Source of the DNA: a candidate division FCPU426 bacterium
Lineage (GTDB): Bacteria; Oederibacteriota; Muellerivitia; Muellerivitales; Muellerivitaceae
DNA: 64,000 nt
Direction: 5' to 3'
Assembly: GCA_027452205.1 (NCBI GenBank)
Contig: DAIDGV010000003.1
Coordinates: 124,001-188,000, forward strand
The notes under the pieces are model-generated. The model searched no databases and was not told the origin of the DNA. It saw only the letters and a program-made list of their open reading frames with translations. Shown in pieces: positions 44,279 through 53,399 of this stretch; position 1 is the stretch's first letter; each line of letters opens with the position of its first letter. A program made the translations under genes and the position numbers.

Positions 44279-45103
44279 TTACTTGACCCCCGGCCGCAGT
44301 CCTAGAACATCTCCCATGTCGTAGAAACCGTTCTTCTTGTCAGCCAAGAACAACGCGGCCTTCAAAGAACCTTGGGCAAAAGCCTCGCGGCTGTGCGCCA
44401 CATGGGTCAATTCCAATCGTTCCCCAGGACCCGCGTAAAGGACCGTGTGGTCTCCAACGATATCGCCGCCACGGACCGCGTGAAACCCGATGGTCCCAGC
44501 CTTGCGTTCCCCCACGATACCTTCCCGTCCGTGGGTCGCTATATCTTTCAAATTCACCTTCCAGGCGCGGGCCACCGACTCACCCAGGCTCAGGGCCGAG
44601 CCCGAAGGCGCATCCTTCTTGAAATGATGATGGGCCTCGATGATCTCTACGTCGTAAGTTTGGCCCAATTTAGCCGCCGCTTCTTCGACCAGGGCAAAAA
44701 GCAAGTTCATGCCCAAGCTCATGTTGGAGGCCATCATGATGGGGATGTTTTTCGAAGCTTCGCGCATCTCCGCCTTTTGGGCATCCGAGCAACCGGTCGT
44801 GCCAATGACCAGAGCGATCCCTAAGGTTTGAGCTTCTTTTAAATAGGCCATCGTGGCCTCAGGTTGGGTGAAATCGATCAAGACTTGGGGCTTGTTGGCG
44901 ATCTTGGCCAAAGACGGTGAAATGACCGCTTTGGTCTTATCGCCGAGGCCCGGAACGGCTTCGGACAGGGACTTCCCTTGCCAAGGACTGGAAGGGTTCG
45001 CCAGGGCCCCCACGACCTCAAAGCGGGCATCCGCAGCCGCCAAACCCAAGATGGTATGTCCCATCCGTCCGGTCGCGCCGGAAACCGCTAAACGCAGGCT
45101 CAT
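44279..45103 (-). CDS. dapB: 4-hydroxy-tetrahydrodipicolinate reductase
   Basis: 274 residues. NAD(P)H-dependent step in diaminopimelate/lysine synthesis. LAVSGATGRMGHTILGL, the central GTTGCSDAQKAEMREASKNIPIMMASNMSLG and EAHHHFKKDAPSGSAL (catalytic His/Lys) are all present. It overlaps dapA by 4 nt. Confidence 0.96.
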   Translation of the reverse strand: MSLRLAVSGATGRMGHTILGLAAADARFEVVGALANPSSPWQGKSLSEAVPGLGDKTKAVISPSLAKIANKPQVLIDFTQPEATMAYLKEAQTLGIALVIGTTGCSDAQKAEMREASKNIPIMMASNMSLGMNLLFALVEEAAAKLGQTYDVEIIEAHHHFKKDAPSGSALSLGESVARAWKVNLKDIATHGREGIVGERKAGTIGFHAVRGGDIVGDHTVLYAGPGERLELTHVAHSREAFAQGSLKAALFLADKKNGFYDMGDVLGLRPGVK

Positions 45104-46005
45104 CGGGCGCTCCCTGCGGCCACGGGGGCCGACAAAAGGTTATGGATGTCGAGTTGTTTACGAATGGATTCTTTCGCTTCCGCTGTCGCAGGCACCAAAG
45201 GCAAGCGGTATTCTTCCGCGATCTGTTTGCGCAAAACCAAAGCAGTCTTGATACCGACCGGATTTACATCGGCACCCATCACTGTCTTGACCAAGTCGTT
45301 GTATTTGAAAAACAAGTTCTTCGATTCTTGGATCTTTCCATCCAAATAAGAATGAACGATCTTCGAGGTTTCTCCTGGTAACAAATGGCTAGTCACCGAA
45401 ATGACCCCCACGCCGCCAATAGAAAGGATGGGCAAGGTGATCGTGTCATCGCCCGAGATCAAGTCAAAATCCGCCGGACAAAGGGCCCGCACCTTGATCA
45501 TTTGTTCCAAATTGCCGCTGGCTTCTTTGATCCCGACGATATTGCGGTGTTTGGCCAATTCAGCGATGGTCTCAGGATTCATGTTGATGACCGAGCGGCC
45601 CGGGATGTTATAGAGGATCTGTGGGATATCGACCGCGTTGGCGATCGCTTCAAAATGAGCGATCAATCCCCTTTGATTGGGTTTGTTGTAATAAGGAGAG
45701 ACCAAAAGCGCGGCGTCCGCGCCCGCTTCTTTCGCGTGACGGGTACGGTCAATGGCTTCGGCCGTTGAATTGGAGCCGGTTCCCGCAATGACGGGTACCC
45801 TTTTACGGACCGTCTTCACCACAAAGGCAATGACCTCGTCATGTTCCTTGTCGGTCAGGGTCGGTGACTCGCCGGTGGTCCCGCAGGGCACCAGGCCGTC
45901 GATCCCTCCGGCGATCTGTTGCTCGACCAGGGCTTCCAAAGCGGCGTAATCGACCTTCCCGTTTTTAAAGGGGGTCACTAAAGCGGTATAGGCTCCACGG
46001 AACAT
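45100..46005 (-). CDS. dapA: 4-hydroxy-tetrahydrodipicolinate synthase
   Basis: 301 residues. It condenses pyruvate with aspartate semialdehyde. CGTTGESPTLT, YYNKPNQRGLIAHFEAIA, YNIPGRS and the Schiff-base lysine in GIKEASGN are clear. GAGGAG precedes the ATG. The leader carries a promoter and a hairpin that starts only a few bases after the predicted transcript start. Confidence 0.96.
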   Translation of the reverse strand: MFRGAYTALVTPFKNGKVDYAALEALVEQQIAGGIDGLVPCGTTGESPTLTDKEHDEVIAFVVKTVRKRVPVIAGTGSNSTAEAIDRTRHAKEAGADAALLVSPYYNKPNQRGLIAHFEAIANAVDIPQILYNIPGRSVINMNPETIAELAKHRNIVGIKEASGNLEQMIKVRALCPADFDLISGDDTITLPILSIGGVGVISVTSHLLPGETSKIVHSYLDGKIQESKNLFFKYNDLVKTVMGADVNPVGIKTALVLRKQIAEEYRLPLVPATAEAKESIRKQLDIHNLLSAPVAAGSAR

Positions 46006-46035
46006 GCGGCCTCCTCGGGCTACCTGGCTCTAATA

Positions 46036-46065
46036 CAACAAAACCCCCTGACGGAGGTTTGGTTG
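46036..46065 (-). terminator. Terminator-like hairpin in the lysA-dapA gap
   Basis: On the minus strand a 7-bp core (AACCTCC with GGGGGTT) extends to a 13-position stem with one mismatch; the 3' arm contains TTTTGTTGT. It may end lysA transcripts. It lies just downstream of the dapA promoter, so it is also the first feature of the dapA transcript. The T tract is imperfect. Confidence 0.55.
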
Positions 46066-46074
46066 AGGAAAGTT

Positions 46075-46103
46075 ATCTTAGGGAATTTCCACTAGTGTCG
46101 CAA
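46075..46103 (-). promoter_or_regulatory. dapA promoter
   Basis: Minus strand TTGCGA (46098-46103), 17-nt spacer, TAAGAT (46075-46080). Predicted +1 near 46068, about 3 nt before the hairpin. A 5-bp inverted repeat (46089-46107) spans the -35. Confidence 0.6.
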
Positions 46104-46117
46104 GTGGAGTCGTCCTT

Positions 46118-47365
46118 TTAGACGACAATCCGCTCGTTCTGCACCAGGTCTTCCCAAGTCTGGCGTTCACGGGCCACCGCGAAGCGGCTGCCGCGAACAA
46201 CGACCTCGGGCGGCAAAGGCCTGGCGTTGTAGGTGCTTCCCATCACGCTGCCGTAAGCCCCAGCGGAGAAAACCACCACCAAATCACCCCTTTTCATCAA
46301 AGGCAACTTGCGGCCTTTGGCGAAAAAGTCACCTGACTCGCAGATCGGCCCCACCACATCCACCACCTGCTTGGGCGCTTGAGGGCCCTGGGCTGGCGCG
46401 ATTCGATGATAAGCTTCGTAAAGGGACGGACGGATCAGTTCACCCATGCCTGAATCAAGGATATAAAAGGTCTTGCTGCCGCTTTGTTTCACATAGGTTA
46501 CCTTGGACAACAACACACCCGAATTGCCCGAAATGAACCGGCCCGGTTCCAACACCAAGGTAGCGTTCAACCGCTTGATGACCGGCAAGACCAAAGCCGC
46601 GTACTGGGAGGCCTTCGGGGGCTTTTCGCCCTTGTAGTCGATACCGTAGCCGCCACCCAGATTGACCGTATGGATCGGGAAACCTTCTTTACGGAGTTGG
46701 AGAACCAGCTTTTCAACGACTTTGGCCGCACGGCCCACCGGGGCCGTCTGGGTCATTTGACTGCCAATATGAGCATGCACCCCAGTCCATTGGATCGAGC
46801 GGGACTGACGGACTACCTTGATGACCTTATCCACATCGCCTAAAAAAACGCCGAACTTGGTCTCTTTTTTACCGGTCGTAATGTAGTGATGGGTATGGGG
46901 ATCCACATCCGGATTGAATCGGATAGCAATGGGAGCGGTTTTTTTCATCCGGGCCGCCACCTCGTTGATGGCCAATATCTCCGGAATGGATTCCACATTG
47001 AAATAACGGATGCCCTCGTGCAAAGCGTAAGCGATCTCTTCGTCGGTTTTGCCTACGCCGGCAAAGATGATCTTGCTGGCCGGCACGCCCGCCGAACGGG
47101 CTTTGAATAATTCCCCGCCCGAGACCACATCGGCACCGCAACCCAATTTGGCCAAGGCATTGACCACCGACAGGTTGCCATTGGCTTTCAGCGAATAGGC
47201 GACCAGATGCGGAACGGAGCGATAAGCTTGGTCGATCTCTTTGAACCGGTCCTCAAAAGCCGAAAGGCTGTAAACATAAGCGGGCGTACCCACCTTATCA
47301 GCGATCTTGGACAAAGCCACTCCATCCGCCATCCATTGGTTGTTCTTAAAGTGAAATCCGTTCAT
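46118..47365 (-). CDS. lysA: Diaminopimelate decarboxylase
   Basis: 415 residues. A PLP enzyme that makes lysine from meso-diaminopimelate. The PLP lysine is in VAYSLKANGN. HAHIGSQ, GGGYGIDY, EPGRFI and the substrate-binding CESGDFFAKGR are visible. It sits 7 nt after argH, so lysine and arginine genes share an operon. Confidence 0.96.
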   Translation of the reverse strand: MNGFHFKNNQWMADGVALSKIADKVGTPAYVYSLSAFEDRFKEIDQAYRSVPHLVAYSLKANGNLSVVNALAKLGCGADVVSGGELFKARSAGVPASKIIFAGVGKTDEEIAYALHEGIRYFNVESIPEILAINEVAARMKKTAPIAIRFNPDVDPHTHHYITTGKKETKFGVFLGDVDKVIKVVRQSRSIQWTGVHAHIGSQMTQTAPVGRAAKVVEKLVLQLRKEGFPIHTVNLGGGYGIDYKGEKPPKASQYAALVLPVIKRLNATLVLEPGRFISGNSGVLLSKVTYVKQSGSKTFYILDSGMGELIRPSLYEAYHRIAPAQGPQAPKQVVDVVGPICESGDFFAKGRKLPLMKRGDLVVVFSAGAYGSVMGSTYNARPLPPEVVVRGSRFAVARERQTWEDLVQNERIVV

Positions 47366-47372
47366 TATTCCC

Positions 47373-48776
47373 TCACAAATGTTTTAAGTGATGTTTGATC
47401 TCAGCGGATTGCTTCTTGATCAAGGTCGCTTGATCCACGACATTCTTCGGCGAAGTGCCGCCCACCGCTTTCTTTTGAGCCACCGAATGATGGACCGATA
47501 GGTTATCAGCCGTGCCCTTCGGGAAAGCTGGGGAGAACTTTTTGAATTCGTGATCGGTCAGGTCTTGCAATCTCTTGCCCCGCTCAATGCTATAGCACAC
47601 AACATTGCCAACGACTTCATGGGCCTGGCGGAAAGCCATACCCTCTTGGACCAAGATATCGGCCAAGTCGGTCGCTAAAAGGGTCAGGTCCATATCGGCT
47701 ACTTGAGCCATCTTTTCCCGTTGGAAGCGAACCGTCGACAAGAAACCCTTCATGGTCCGGAGCGAACCCACGACCGTATCCGTCGAGTCAAAAACAAAGT
47801 GTTTGTCTTCCTGCAGGTCGCGGTTATAAGCCAAGGGTAACCCCTTGAGGACCGTCAAAAGACCCATCAAGTTGCCGAAGACCCGTCCGGTCTTGCCACG
47901 GACCAATTCAGCCACATCGGGATTCTTCTTTTGAGGCATCAAACTGGATCCCGTCGCAAAAGCGTCGTCCATTTCGATAAAACCGAATTCGGTCGTCGCC
48001 CAAAGGATCAGGTCCTCGGAGATACGGGATAAATGCATTTGGGTGGTCGAGGCCGCAGCTAAAAAGTCCACATAAACGTCCCGGTCCGAGACCGCGTCTA
48101 AACTATTCTGTAACACTGAATGGAAACCCAATTGGCGGGCGGTAAATTCCCTATCAAAAGGATGATTGGTTCCCGCCAAAGCACCCGACCCCAAAGGTAG
48201 CGCGTCCGCGCGGTCCCAAGCGGTCAAGAAACGGTCCATGTCTCGGATCAGCATGAAGGCATAGGCTGACAAATGATGGCCTAGGGTTACCGGCATGGCC
48301 CTTTGCAAATGGGTATAGCCCGGCATGAGGGTATCTTTTTCTTTCGCGGCCAGATCGCAGATAACGTCGATCAATTCGATGCCTGCGGTTACCACTTCTT
48401 TAACAGCATGGCGCAGGTATAAACGGAAATCGGTTGCGACTTGGTCGTTACGGGAACGCCCGGTGTGGAGCTTCCCTCCCAAGGGGCCCACTAAGCGCAC
48501 CAAGGCTTTTTCCACAGCCGTATGGATATCTTCCAAGCTGGAATCCAAAGGCAACTTACCAGCCGCCAACATCTTTTTGATCTTTTGAAGGCCCGCGACC
48601 AGCTTTTTACCTTCAGCAGCGGTCAAAAGCTTGGCTTTCACTAAAGTGCGAACATGAGCGATGCTGCCATCAATATCGAAGGGACCTAAACGGTGATCGA
48701 ACGAGATCGACTCCGTAAAGGCTTCGACTTGCGGATCGGTGGACTTTTGAAATCTCCCGCCCCATGTCTTTTTCAT
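47373..48776 (-). CDS. argH: Argininosuccinate lyase
   Basis: 467 residues. It cleaves argininosuccinate to arginine and fumarate. The fumarase/aspartase signature [12 protein letters not shown] is intact, with [31 protein letters not shown] and [18 protein letters not shown]. The ATG overlaps the argG stop. Confidence 0.97.
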   Translation of the reverse strand: MKKTWGGRFQKSTDPQVEAFTESISFDHRLGPFDIDGSIAHVRTLVKAKLLTAAEGKKLVAGLQKIKKMLAAGKLPLDSSLEDIHTAVEKALVRLVGPLGGKLHTGRSRNDQVATDFRLYLRHAVKEVVTAGIELIDVICDLAAKEKDTLMPGYTHLQRAMPVTLGHHLSAYAFMLIRDMDRFLTAWDRADALPLGSGALAGTNHPFDREFTARQLGFHSVLQNSLDAVSDRDVYVDFLAAASTTQMHLSRISEDLILWATTEFGFIEMDDAFATGSSLMPQKKNPDVAELVRGKTGRVFGNLMGLLTVLKGLPLAYNRDLQEDKHFVFDSTDTVVGSLRTMKGFLSTVRFQREKMAQVADMDLTLLATDLADILVQEGMAFRQAHEVVGNVVCYSIERGKRLQDLTDHEFKKFSPAFPKGTADNLSVHHSVAQKKAVGGTSPKNVVDQATLIKKQSAEIKHHLKHL

Positions 48777-49981
48777 TTGGTTTTCCTTTTCATGCTGCCC
48801 ACCACCTTCATAGGCAAACCGAACAAACGAATGAACCCTTCAGCGTCCTTTTGGTTATAGACCTCGTCTTCGTTAAAGGTCGCGAGGTCTTCTTGGTATA
48901 AGGAATAAGGCGAACGGATACCGGTAGCTGTCACACGACCCGGATTGAATTCCACCCGAACGTCACCCGTCACGTTCTTTTGGGCTTCTTCAAAAAAAGC
49001 CTCGATGCTTTCACGCAGTGGCGCGAACCATTGCCCGTTATAGATCATCTCGGCATATTTGACCGACATGACCTGGCTGTAATGCAGGGTGTCTCGTTCG
49101 ACCGTCAAGGTCTGCAAGGCCCGATGGGCTTCATAAAGGACGGTCGCGCCCGGGGCTTCATAGACCCCACGGCTCTTCATGCCGACCAAGCGATTCTCGA
49201 CAATATCGATTCGGCCCACGCCATAGGCGGCGCCGAGCTTGTTCAACCTTTCGACCAAAGCGATAGCGCCCAGCTTTTTACCATTCAACCCGACTGGAAT
49301 ACCCTCTTTGAAATTTACGACAATGTTTGTCGGCTTCTTCGGGGCCTTTGCCGGATCTTTAGTCGTCAAGAACACATGTTCCGAAGGAGCGTTCCAGGGA
49401 TCTTCCAATTCCCCGCCTTCATGACTCAAGTGCCAGAGGTTCCCGTCCATGGAATAGGGCCTCTTCTTGGTCACTGGGATTTCGATACCATGACGCTCGG
49501 CATAGTCGATCGCTTCATCACGGGAACGAATATCCCACTCACGCCAGGGGGCAATGATCTTCAAGTGAGGGGCCAGGGCCATCACCGTCAATTCGAAACG
49601 AACTTGGTCGTTCCCTTTACCGGTGGCGCCGTGACAAATAGCGTCCGCGCCCTCTTTTAAAGCCACATCCACAAGCCCTTTAGCAATAGCTGGCCGGGCC
49701 AAAGAAGTACCCAACAGATAAATGTTCTCGTACTTAGCTTGCGCCCGAAGCGCCTTGAAGCAATAGTCTTCCAGAAAGGTTTTGCGTTGATCGGCCACAT
49801 AGGCCTTGATGGCCCCGGTCTTCAGGGCTTTTTTGCGGGCGGGCTCGACTTCTTTTCCTTGGCCGACGTCGGAGATGAAAGCTACCACTTGGCAGCCGTA
49901 GTTCTCCTTGAGCCAAGGAATGATGATGGAGGTATCCAGCCCTCCTGAATAAGCCAAAACGACCTTGTTCACTTGTGCCAT
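48773..49981 (-). CDS. argG: Argininosuccinate synthase
   Basis: 402 residues from the ATG at 49979-49981 with GGGAGAG upstream. It joins citrulline and aspartate using ATP. The ATP pyrophosphatase motif [32 protein letters not shown] and the C-terminal [15 protein letters not shown] are typical. It lies 17 nt after argF. Confidence 0.97.
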   Translation of the reverse strand: MAQVNKVVLAYSGGLDTSIIIPWLKENYGCQVVAFISDVGQGKEVEPARKKALKTGAIKAYVADQRKTFLEDYCFKALRAQAKYENIYLLGTSLARPAIAKGLVDVALKEGADAICHGATGKGNDQVRFELTVMALAPHLKIIAPWREWDIRSRDEAIDYAERHGIEIPVTKKRPYSMDGNLWHLSHEGGELEDPWNAPSEHVFLTTKDPAKAPKKPTNIVVNFKEGIPVGLNGKKLGAIALVERLNKLGAAYGVGRIDIVENRLVGMKSRGVYEAPGATVLYEAHRALQTLTVERDTLHYSQVMSVKYAEMIYNGQWFAPLRESIEAFFEEAQKNVTGDVRVEFNPGRVTATGIRSPYSLYQEDLATFNEDEVYNQKDAEGFIRLFGLPMKVVGSMKRKTK

Positions 49982-49998
49982 GGTTCTCTCCCGATTAT

Positions 49999-50919
49999 TC
50001 AAGCCATCATATGGATCAACAGTGCCTTTTGGGCATGAAGCCGATTTTCCGCCTGGTCAAAGACCAGGGAACGGTTTCCGTCCATCACTCCCGCTGAAAC
50101 TTCCTCGCCGCGATGCGCGGGCAGGCAATGCAAAAAGATCGCCTTAGGCGATTCGGCCATGAGCTTTTCATTGACCTCGAAGCCCTTGAAGGCGTTCAGG
50201 CGTTTGTTCTTTTCCGCTTCTTGGCCCATGCTGGTCCAAACATCAGTGTAGACCGCATCCGCGTTCTTCGCCGAACCGGTCACCGTATGGGTCACTTCGA
50301 TCCGGCTACCGTTCTTGACACCCTCAATTTGGGCCCGCTTCAGGATGGTCTTATCCGGTTCATAACCCGCCGGGCAGACCAATTTGAAATGCATGCCCGT
50401 CTTGGCCGCGCCGATCATCAGGCTATGCGCCACGTTGTTCCCATCGCCCACAAACACCAACCGCAAACCCTTGAGCTTGCCATAGTGTTCCTGCAAAGTT
50501 TGAAGGTCGGCCAGCGTCTGGCAGGGATGGTGGGCGTCCGAAAGACCATTGATGACCGGAATTGAGGCATTCGCCGCCAATTCTTCCACGGTCTTATGCG
50601 CGAAAGTACGGATCATAATGCCTTGAACGAACCGGGAAAGGACCTTGGCCGTATCGGCGATGGTTTCCCCCCGACCGATTTGGATATCGTTCCCGCTCAA
50701 GAAAAGGGCATGCCCACCCAACTGGTACATCCCCACTTCAAAGGAAACCCGGGTCCGGGTCGAACTTTTCTCAAAGATCATGCCGAGGCATTGACCCTTC
50801 AGCTCTTTCTTATATTTCGAAGGCTTTGCTTTCACCTTGGCGGCCAGATCCAGCAACCCAGCCAATTCTTTATTAGAAATCTCTTCAAGTGTCAGTAAAT
50901 GACGGACTTTTTTGGACAT
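49999..50919 (-). CDS. argF: Ornithine carbamoyltransferase
   Basis: 306 residues from the ATG at 50917-50919 with AGGGGAG upstream; a longer frame would overlap argD without homology. It makes citrulline from ornithine and carbamoyl phosphate. The STRTR carbamoyl-phosphate loop ([13 protein letters not shown]), HPCQTLAD and [15 protein letters not shown] (ornithine-binding) are clear. Confidence 0.96.
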   Translation of the reverse strand: MSKKVRHLLTLEEISNKELAGLLDLAAKVKAKPSKYKKELKGQCLGMIFEKSSTRTRVSFEVGMYQLGGHALFLSGNDIQIGRGETIADTAKVLSRFVQGIMIRTFAHKTVEELAANASIPVINGLSDAHHPCQTLADLQTLQEHYGKLKGLRLVFVGDGNNVAHSLMIGAAKTGMHFKLVCPAGYEPDKTILKRAQIEGVKNGSRIEVTHTVTGSAKNADAVYTDVWTSMGQEAEKNKRLNAFKGFEVNEKLMAESPKAIFLHCLPAHRGEEVSAGVMDGNRSLVFDQAENRLHAQKALLIHMMA

Positions 50920-50929
50920 AAGGCTCCCC

Positions 50930-52129
50930 TTAACCCTGCAGCTCGACGGCGATGGCCTTGCGCAGCTTTTCCATGGCAAGATTGATCTCTTCCTCGCCAA
51001 TGATCAAAGGCGGCAGGAACCGAAGGACCGTCGCATGGGCCGATCCGAGCAGCAGACCTTCCCTCACGCACTTTTGGACTAACGAAGAGGCATCACGGGT
51101 CATTTGCAAACCCTGAACCAGCCCCATTCCGCGGACTTCTGTAAAAAGCTGGGGAAACTCGACAATGAGCGCGGCCAGCTGCGACTTGAGATACTCGCCT
51201 TGTTTGGCGGAGTTAGCGACCACATCCTTCAGGATGATGGCCTCGATATTGGCGACCGCAGCGGCACTGACAATCGGGTTACCGCCAAAGGTCGAAGCAT
51301 GATCTCCTGGTTTGAACCCCTGAGCCACTTGGTTGGTCACCAACATAGCGCCCATGGGCAATCCGGCTCCTAAGGCCTTCGCTGAGGTCATGATGTCCGG
51401 TTCAATTCCATAGTGTTCATAGGCCCACATCTTGCCCGTACGGCCCAGACCTGTTTGCACTTCATCCAGAATGAGCAAAATACCGTTTTCGCGGGTCAAG
51501 TCCCTCAGTTCTTTAAGGAACTTTTGATCCGCCGGATGGATACCACCTTCGCACTGGATGGTTTCCAGAAGAACCGCGGCGGTCTTATCGCCGATGAGCT
51601 TTTTCACGCTTTCGATATCGTTATAGGTAGCGAACTTGATACCGGGCAACAGGGGTCCGCAGCCTTCCTGATATTTCTTTTGGCCCGTGACCGACAAGGC
51701 GCCATAAGTCCGCCCGTGGAAGGAATTATCAAAGCTAATGATCTCGAACCGGTCCTGACCGAGCCGGCTGAAATACTTCCGGGCCAGCTTGAGCGAGGCT
51801 TCGATGGCTTCCGCGCCCGAGTTACAGAAAAAGACCTTCTGGGCAAAGGATATCTCGCACAAAAGCTTCGCCAAACGGACATTGGGTTCGTTGTAGTAAT
51901 AGTTGGAAACATGACCGATCTTGCGGGCCGTATCGGCAATGGCGTTCACTACCTCTGGATAGGCCTGGCCCAACCCGTTGACCGCGATGCCGGAGAAAAA
52001 GTCGAGGTAAACGACCCTTTCAGAATCATAGATGTAATTGCCATCGCCTCGCATAAGGACGATCTTTTGCCGGTTATAGACCGGCAGTAGATAATCATCG
52101 CCGTTTTGGATGATCCGAAAGGTTTGCAT
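50930..52129 (-). CDS. argD: Acetylornithine aminotransferase
   Basis: 399 residues from the ATG at 52127-52129 with GAGGG 4 nt upstream. The longer frame would run through a terminator hairpin and was rejected. The PLP enzyme shows FFCNSGAEAIEASLKLARKY, LILDEVQTGLGRTGKMWA and the lysine in SAKALGAGLPMGAML. In several bacteria the same enzyme also serves as N-succinyl-diaminopimelate aminotransferase, which would fit the dap genes here. It heads the argDFGH-lysA operon. Confidence 0.94.
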   Translation of the reverse strand: MQTFRIIQNGDDYLLPVYNRQKIVLMRGDGNYIYDSERVVYLDFFSGIAVNGLGQAYPEVVNAIADTARKIGHVSNYYYNEPNVRLAKLLCEISFAQKVFFCNSGAEAIEASLKLARKYFSRLGQDRFEIISFDNSFHGRTYGALSVTGQKKYQEGCGPLLPGIKFATYNDIESVKKLIGDKTAAVLLETIQCEGGIHPADQKFLKELRDLTRENGILLILDEVQTGLGRTGKMWAYEHYGIEPDIMTSAKALGAGLPMGAMLVTNQVAQGFKPGDHASTFGGNPIVSAAAVANIEAIILKDVVANSAKQGEYLKSQLAALIVEFPQLFTEVRGMGLVQGLQMTRDASSLVQKCVREGLLLGSAHATVLRFLPPLIIGEEEINLAMEKLRKAIAVELQG

Positions 52130-52154
52130 GGCGCCCTCGTTTGTCCTCAAAATG

Positions 52155-52188
52155 AAAAAAGTCCCCGTGAAGGAATTCACGAAGACTT
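52155..52188 (-). terminator. Intrinsic terminator-like hairpin in the argD leader
   Basis: On the minus strand a 13-bp stem (two G-U pairs) with a 4-nt UUCC loop is followed by T6. It lies 25 nt before the argD start codon and 4-5 nt after the predicted argD transcript start. Confidence 0.85.
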
Positions 52189-52198
52189 GAGAGAAAGC

Positions 52199-52227
52199 AT
52201 CTTAATCGTTGGAAAAAGGCCTGTCAA
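52199..52227 (-). promoter_or_regulatory. Strong argD promoter
   Basis: Minus strand TTGACA (52222-52227), 17-nt spacer, TAAGAT (52199-52204): perfect -35 and optimal spacing. It lies just after the dgt stop codon and upstream of the hairpin, so argD transcripts must pass that hairpin. Confidence 0.8.
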
Positions 52228-52243
52228 CCGGCCCCAAAACGGC

Positions 52244-53389
52244 TCAAACCCGCATGGAAGGCTCGGTCAATTTCTCAAATTCCTCAATAGCATATCGGTC
52301 GGTCATGCCCGCGATATAGTCCGCGATGACCCGACGCGTCGGCTCGACCTTGTTCTTGATCTTGTCCCGAGGTGTGGCCGGCAGGATATCCGGGTTGGCT
52401 TCGTATAAATGGAAGAGTTCTTGGATGACCTTGGCCACCTTGGTTTCCATTCGAGTCACCCGGGGATGGCGGTACATATTGTCGAAGAGGTATTTCTTCA
52501 TGGTCAAAAAATCGACTCGGCAGGCATCGGAAAAGGCCGCCAGTTCCTCGGGACATTGACGGACGTCCTGGACGCTCATGACGTTGAACTTACCGATCCG
52601 TTCCATCGTGTGGTTCAAAATGTCCGTGACCAGTTCATCGATGATCTGGCGGACCGTTTGGTACTTGATCTTGTCCCGGGTCAAGTGCGGATAAAGCGAC
52701 TTCACCTTATCGAAATTGCGTTTCCACAAAGGGACTTCATTCAGCCCCTCAAAGTTCAAAAGTCCCGAGGTCAGGCCATCATCCAAGTCATGGGCCGTAT
52801 AAGCGGTTTCATCGGCCAGATCGACGATCTGGGCCTCTAAAGTGTACTGTTCCCCGGCGCCGCCCGGCCTGTCATAGCGGGTACGGTGTTTATCGATGCC
52901 TTCCAACACCTCGTAAGAAAGATTAAGGCCCTGGAACAAGGGATAGCGATCTTCTAAGTAGGTAACAATGCGGTAGCTCTGGGCGTTATGTTCGAAACCG
53001 CCGTCGTTCTTCATCAGTTCGTTTAACACCTTCTCGCCACTATGTCCAAAAGGCGTGTGCCCCAGGTCATGGGCCAAGGCCACTGCTTCGGTCAGGTCCT
53101 GGTTCAGCCGCAGCGCCCGGGCAATGGACCCGGCTATCTGCGCAACCTCTAAGGTATGAGTAATTCTCGTGCGGTAATAATCACCTTCATGATTCACGAA
53201 AACCTGGGTCTTATATTGAAGCCTGCGGAAAGCGGTCGAATGGATCACTCGGTCACGGTCGCGCTGAAAGATGGTCCGATAAGGATGGTCCGGTTCGGCG
53301 TAATGACGGCCTTGGCTGGTCTTGGATTGTTGGGCGTAAGGCGCTAAGACCTGCAATTCGATATTCTCAAGCTCTTCACGGGTTCTCAT
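52244..53389 (-). CDS. dgt: Deoxyguanosinetriphosphate triphosphohydrolase-like protein
   Basis: 381 residues, an HD-domain dNTPase. RVIHSTAFRRLQYKTQVF, RITHTLEVAQIAGSIARAL, AHDLGHTPFGHSGE (HD pair) and VDLADETAYTAHDLDDGL are diagnostic. It converts dGTP to deoxyguanosine and triphosphate, or acts on other dNTPs. A deoxynucleoside kinase lies 10 kb downstream. Confidence 0.92.
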   Translation of the reverse strand: MRTREELENIELQVLAPYAQQSKTSQGRHYAEPDHPYRTIFQRDRDRVIHSTAFRRLQYKTQVFVNHEGDYYRTRITHTLEVAQIAGSIARALRLNQDLTEAVALAHDLGHTPFGHSGEKVLNELMKNDGGFEHNAQSYRIVTYLEDRYPLFQGLNLSYEVLEGIDKHRTRYDRPGGAGEQYTLEAQIVDLADETAYTAHDLDDGLTSGLLNFEGLNEVPLWKRNFDKVKSLYPHLTRDKIKYQTVRQIIDELVTDILNHTMERIGKFNVMSVQDVRQCPEELAAFSDACRVDFLTMKKYLFDNMYRHPRVTRMETKVAKVIQELFHLYEANPDILPATPRDKIKNKVEPTRRVIADYIAGMTDRYAIEEFEKLTEPSMRV

Positions 53390-53399
53390 AGGTTCGCTT

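Noticed and set aside
46006-46117. Lysine riboswitch upstream of dapA
   Set aside because: The leader is about 60 nt with one hairpin; a lysine riboswitch needs roughly 170 nt with five helices.
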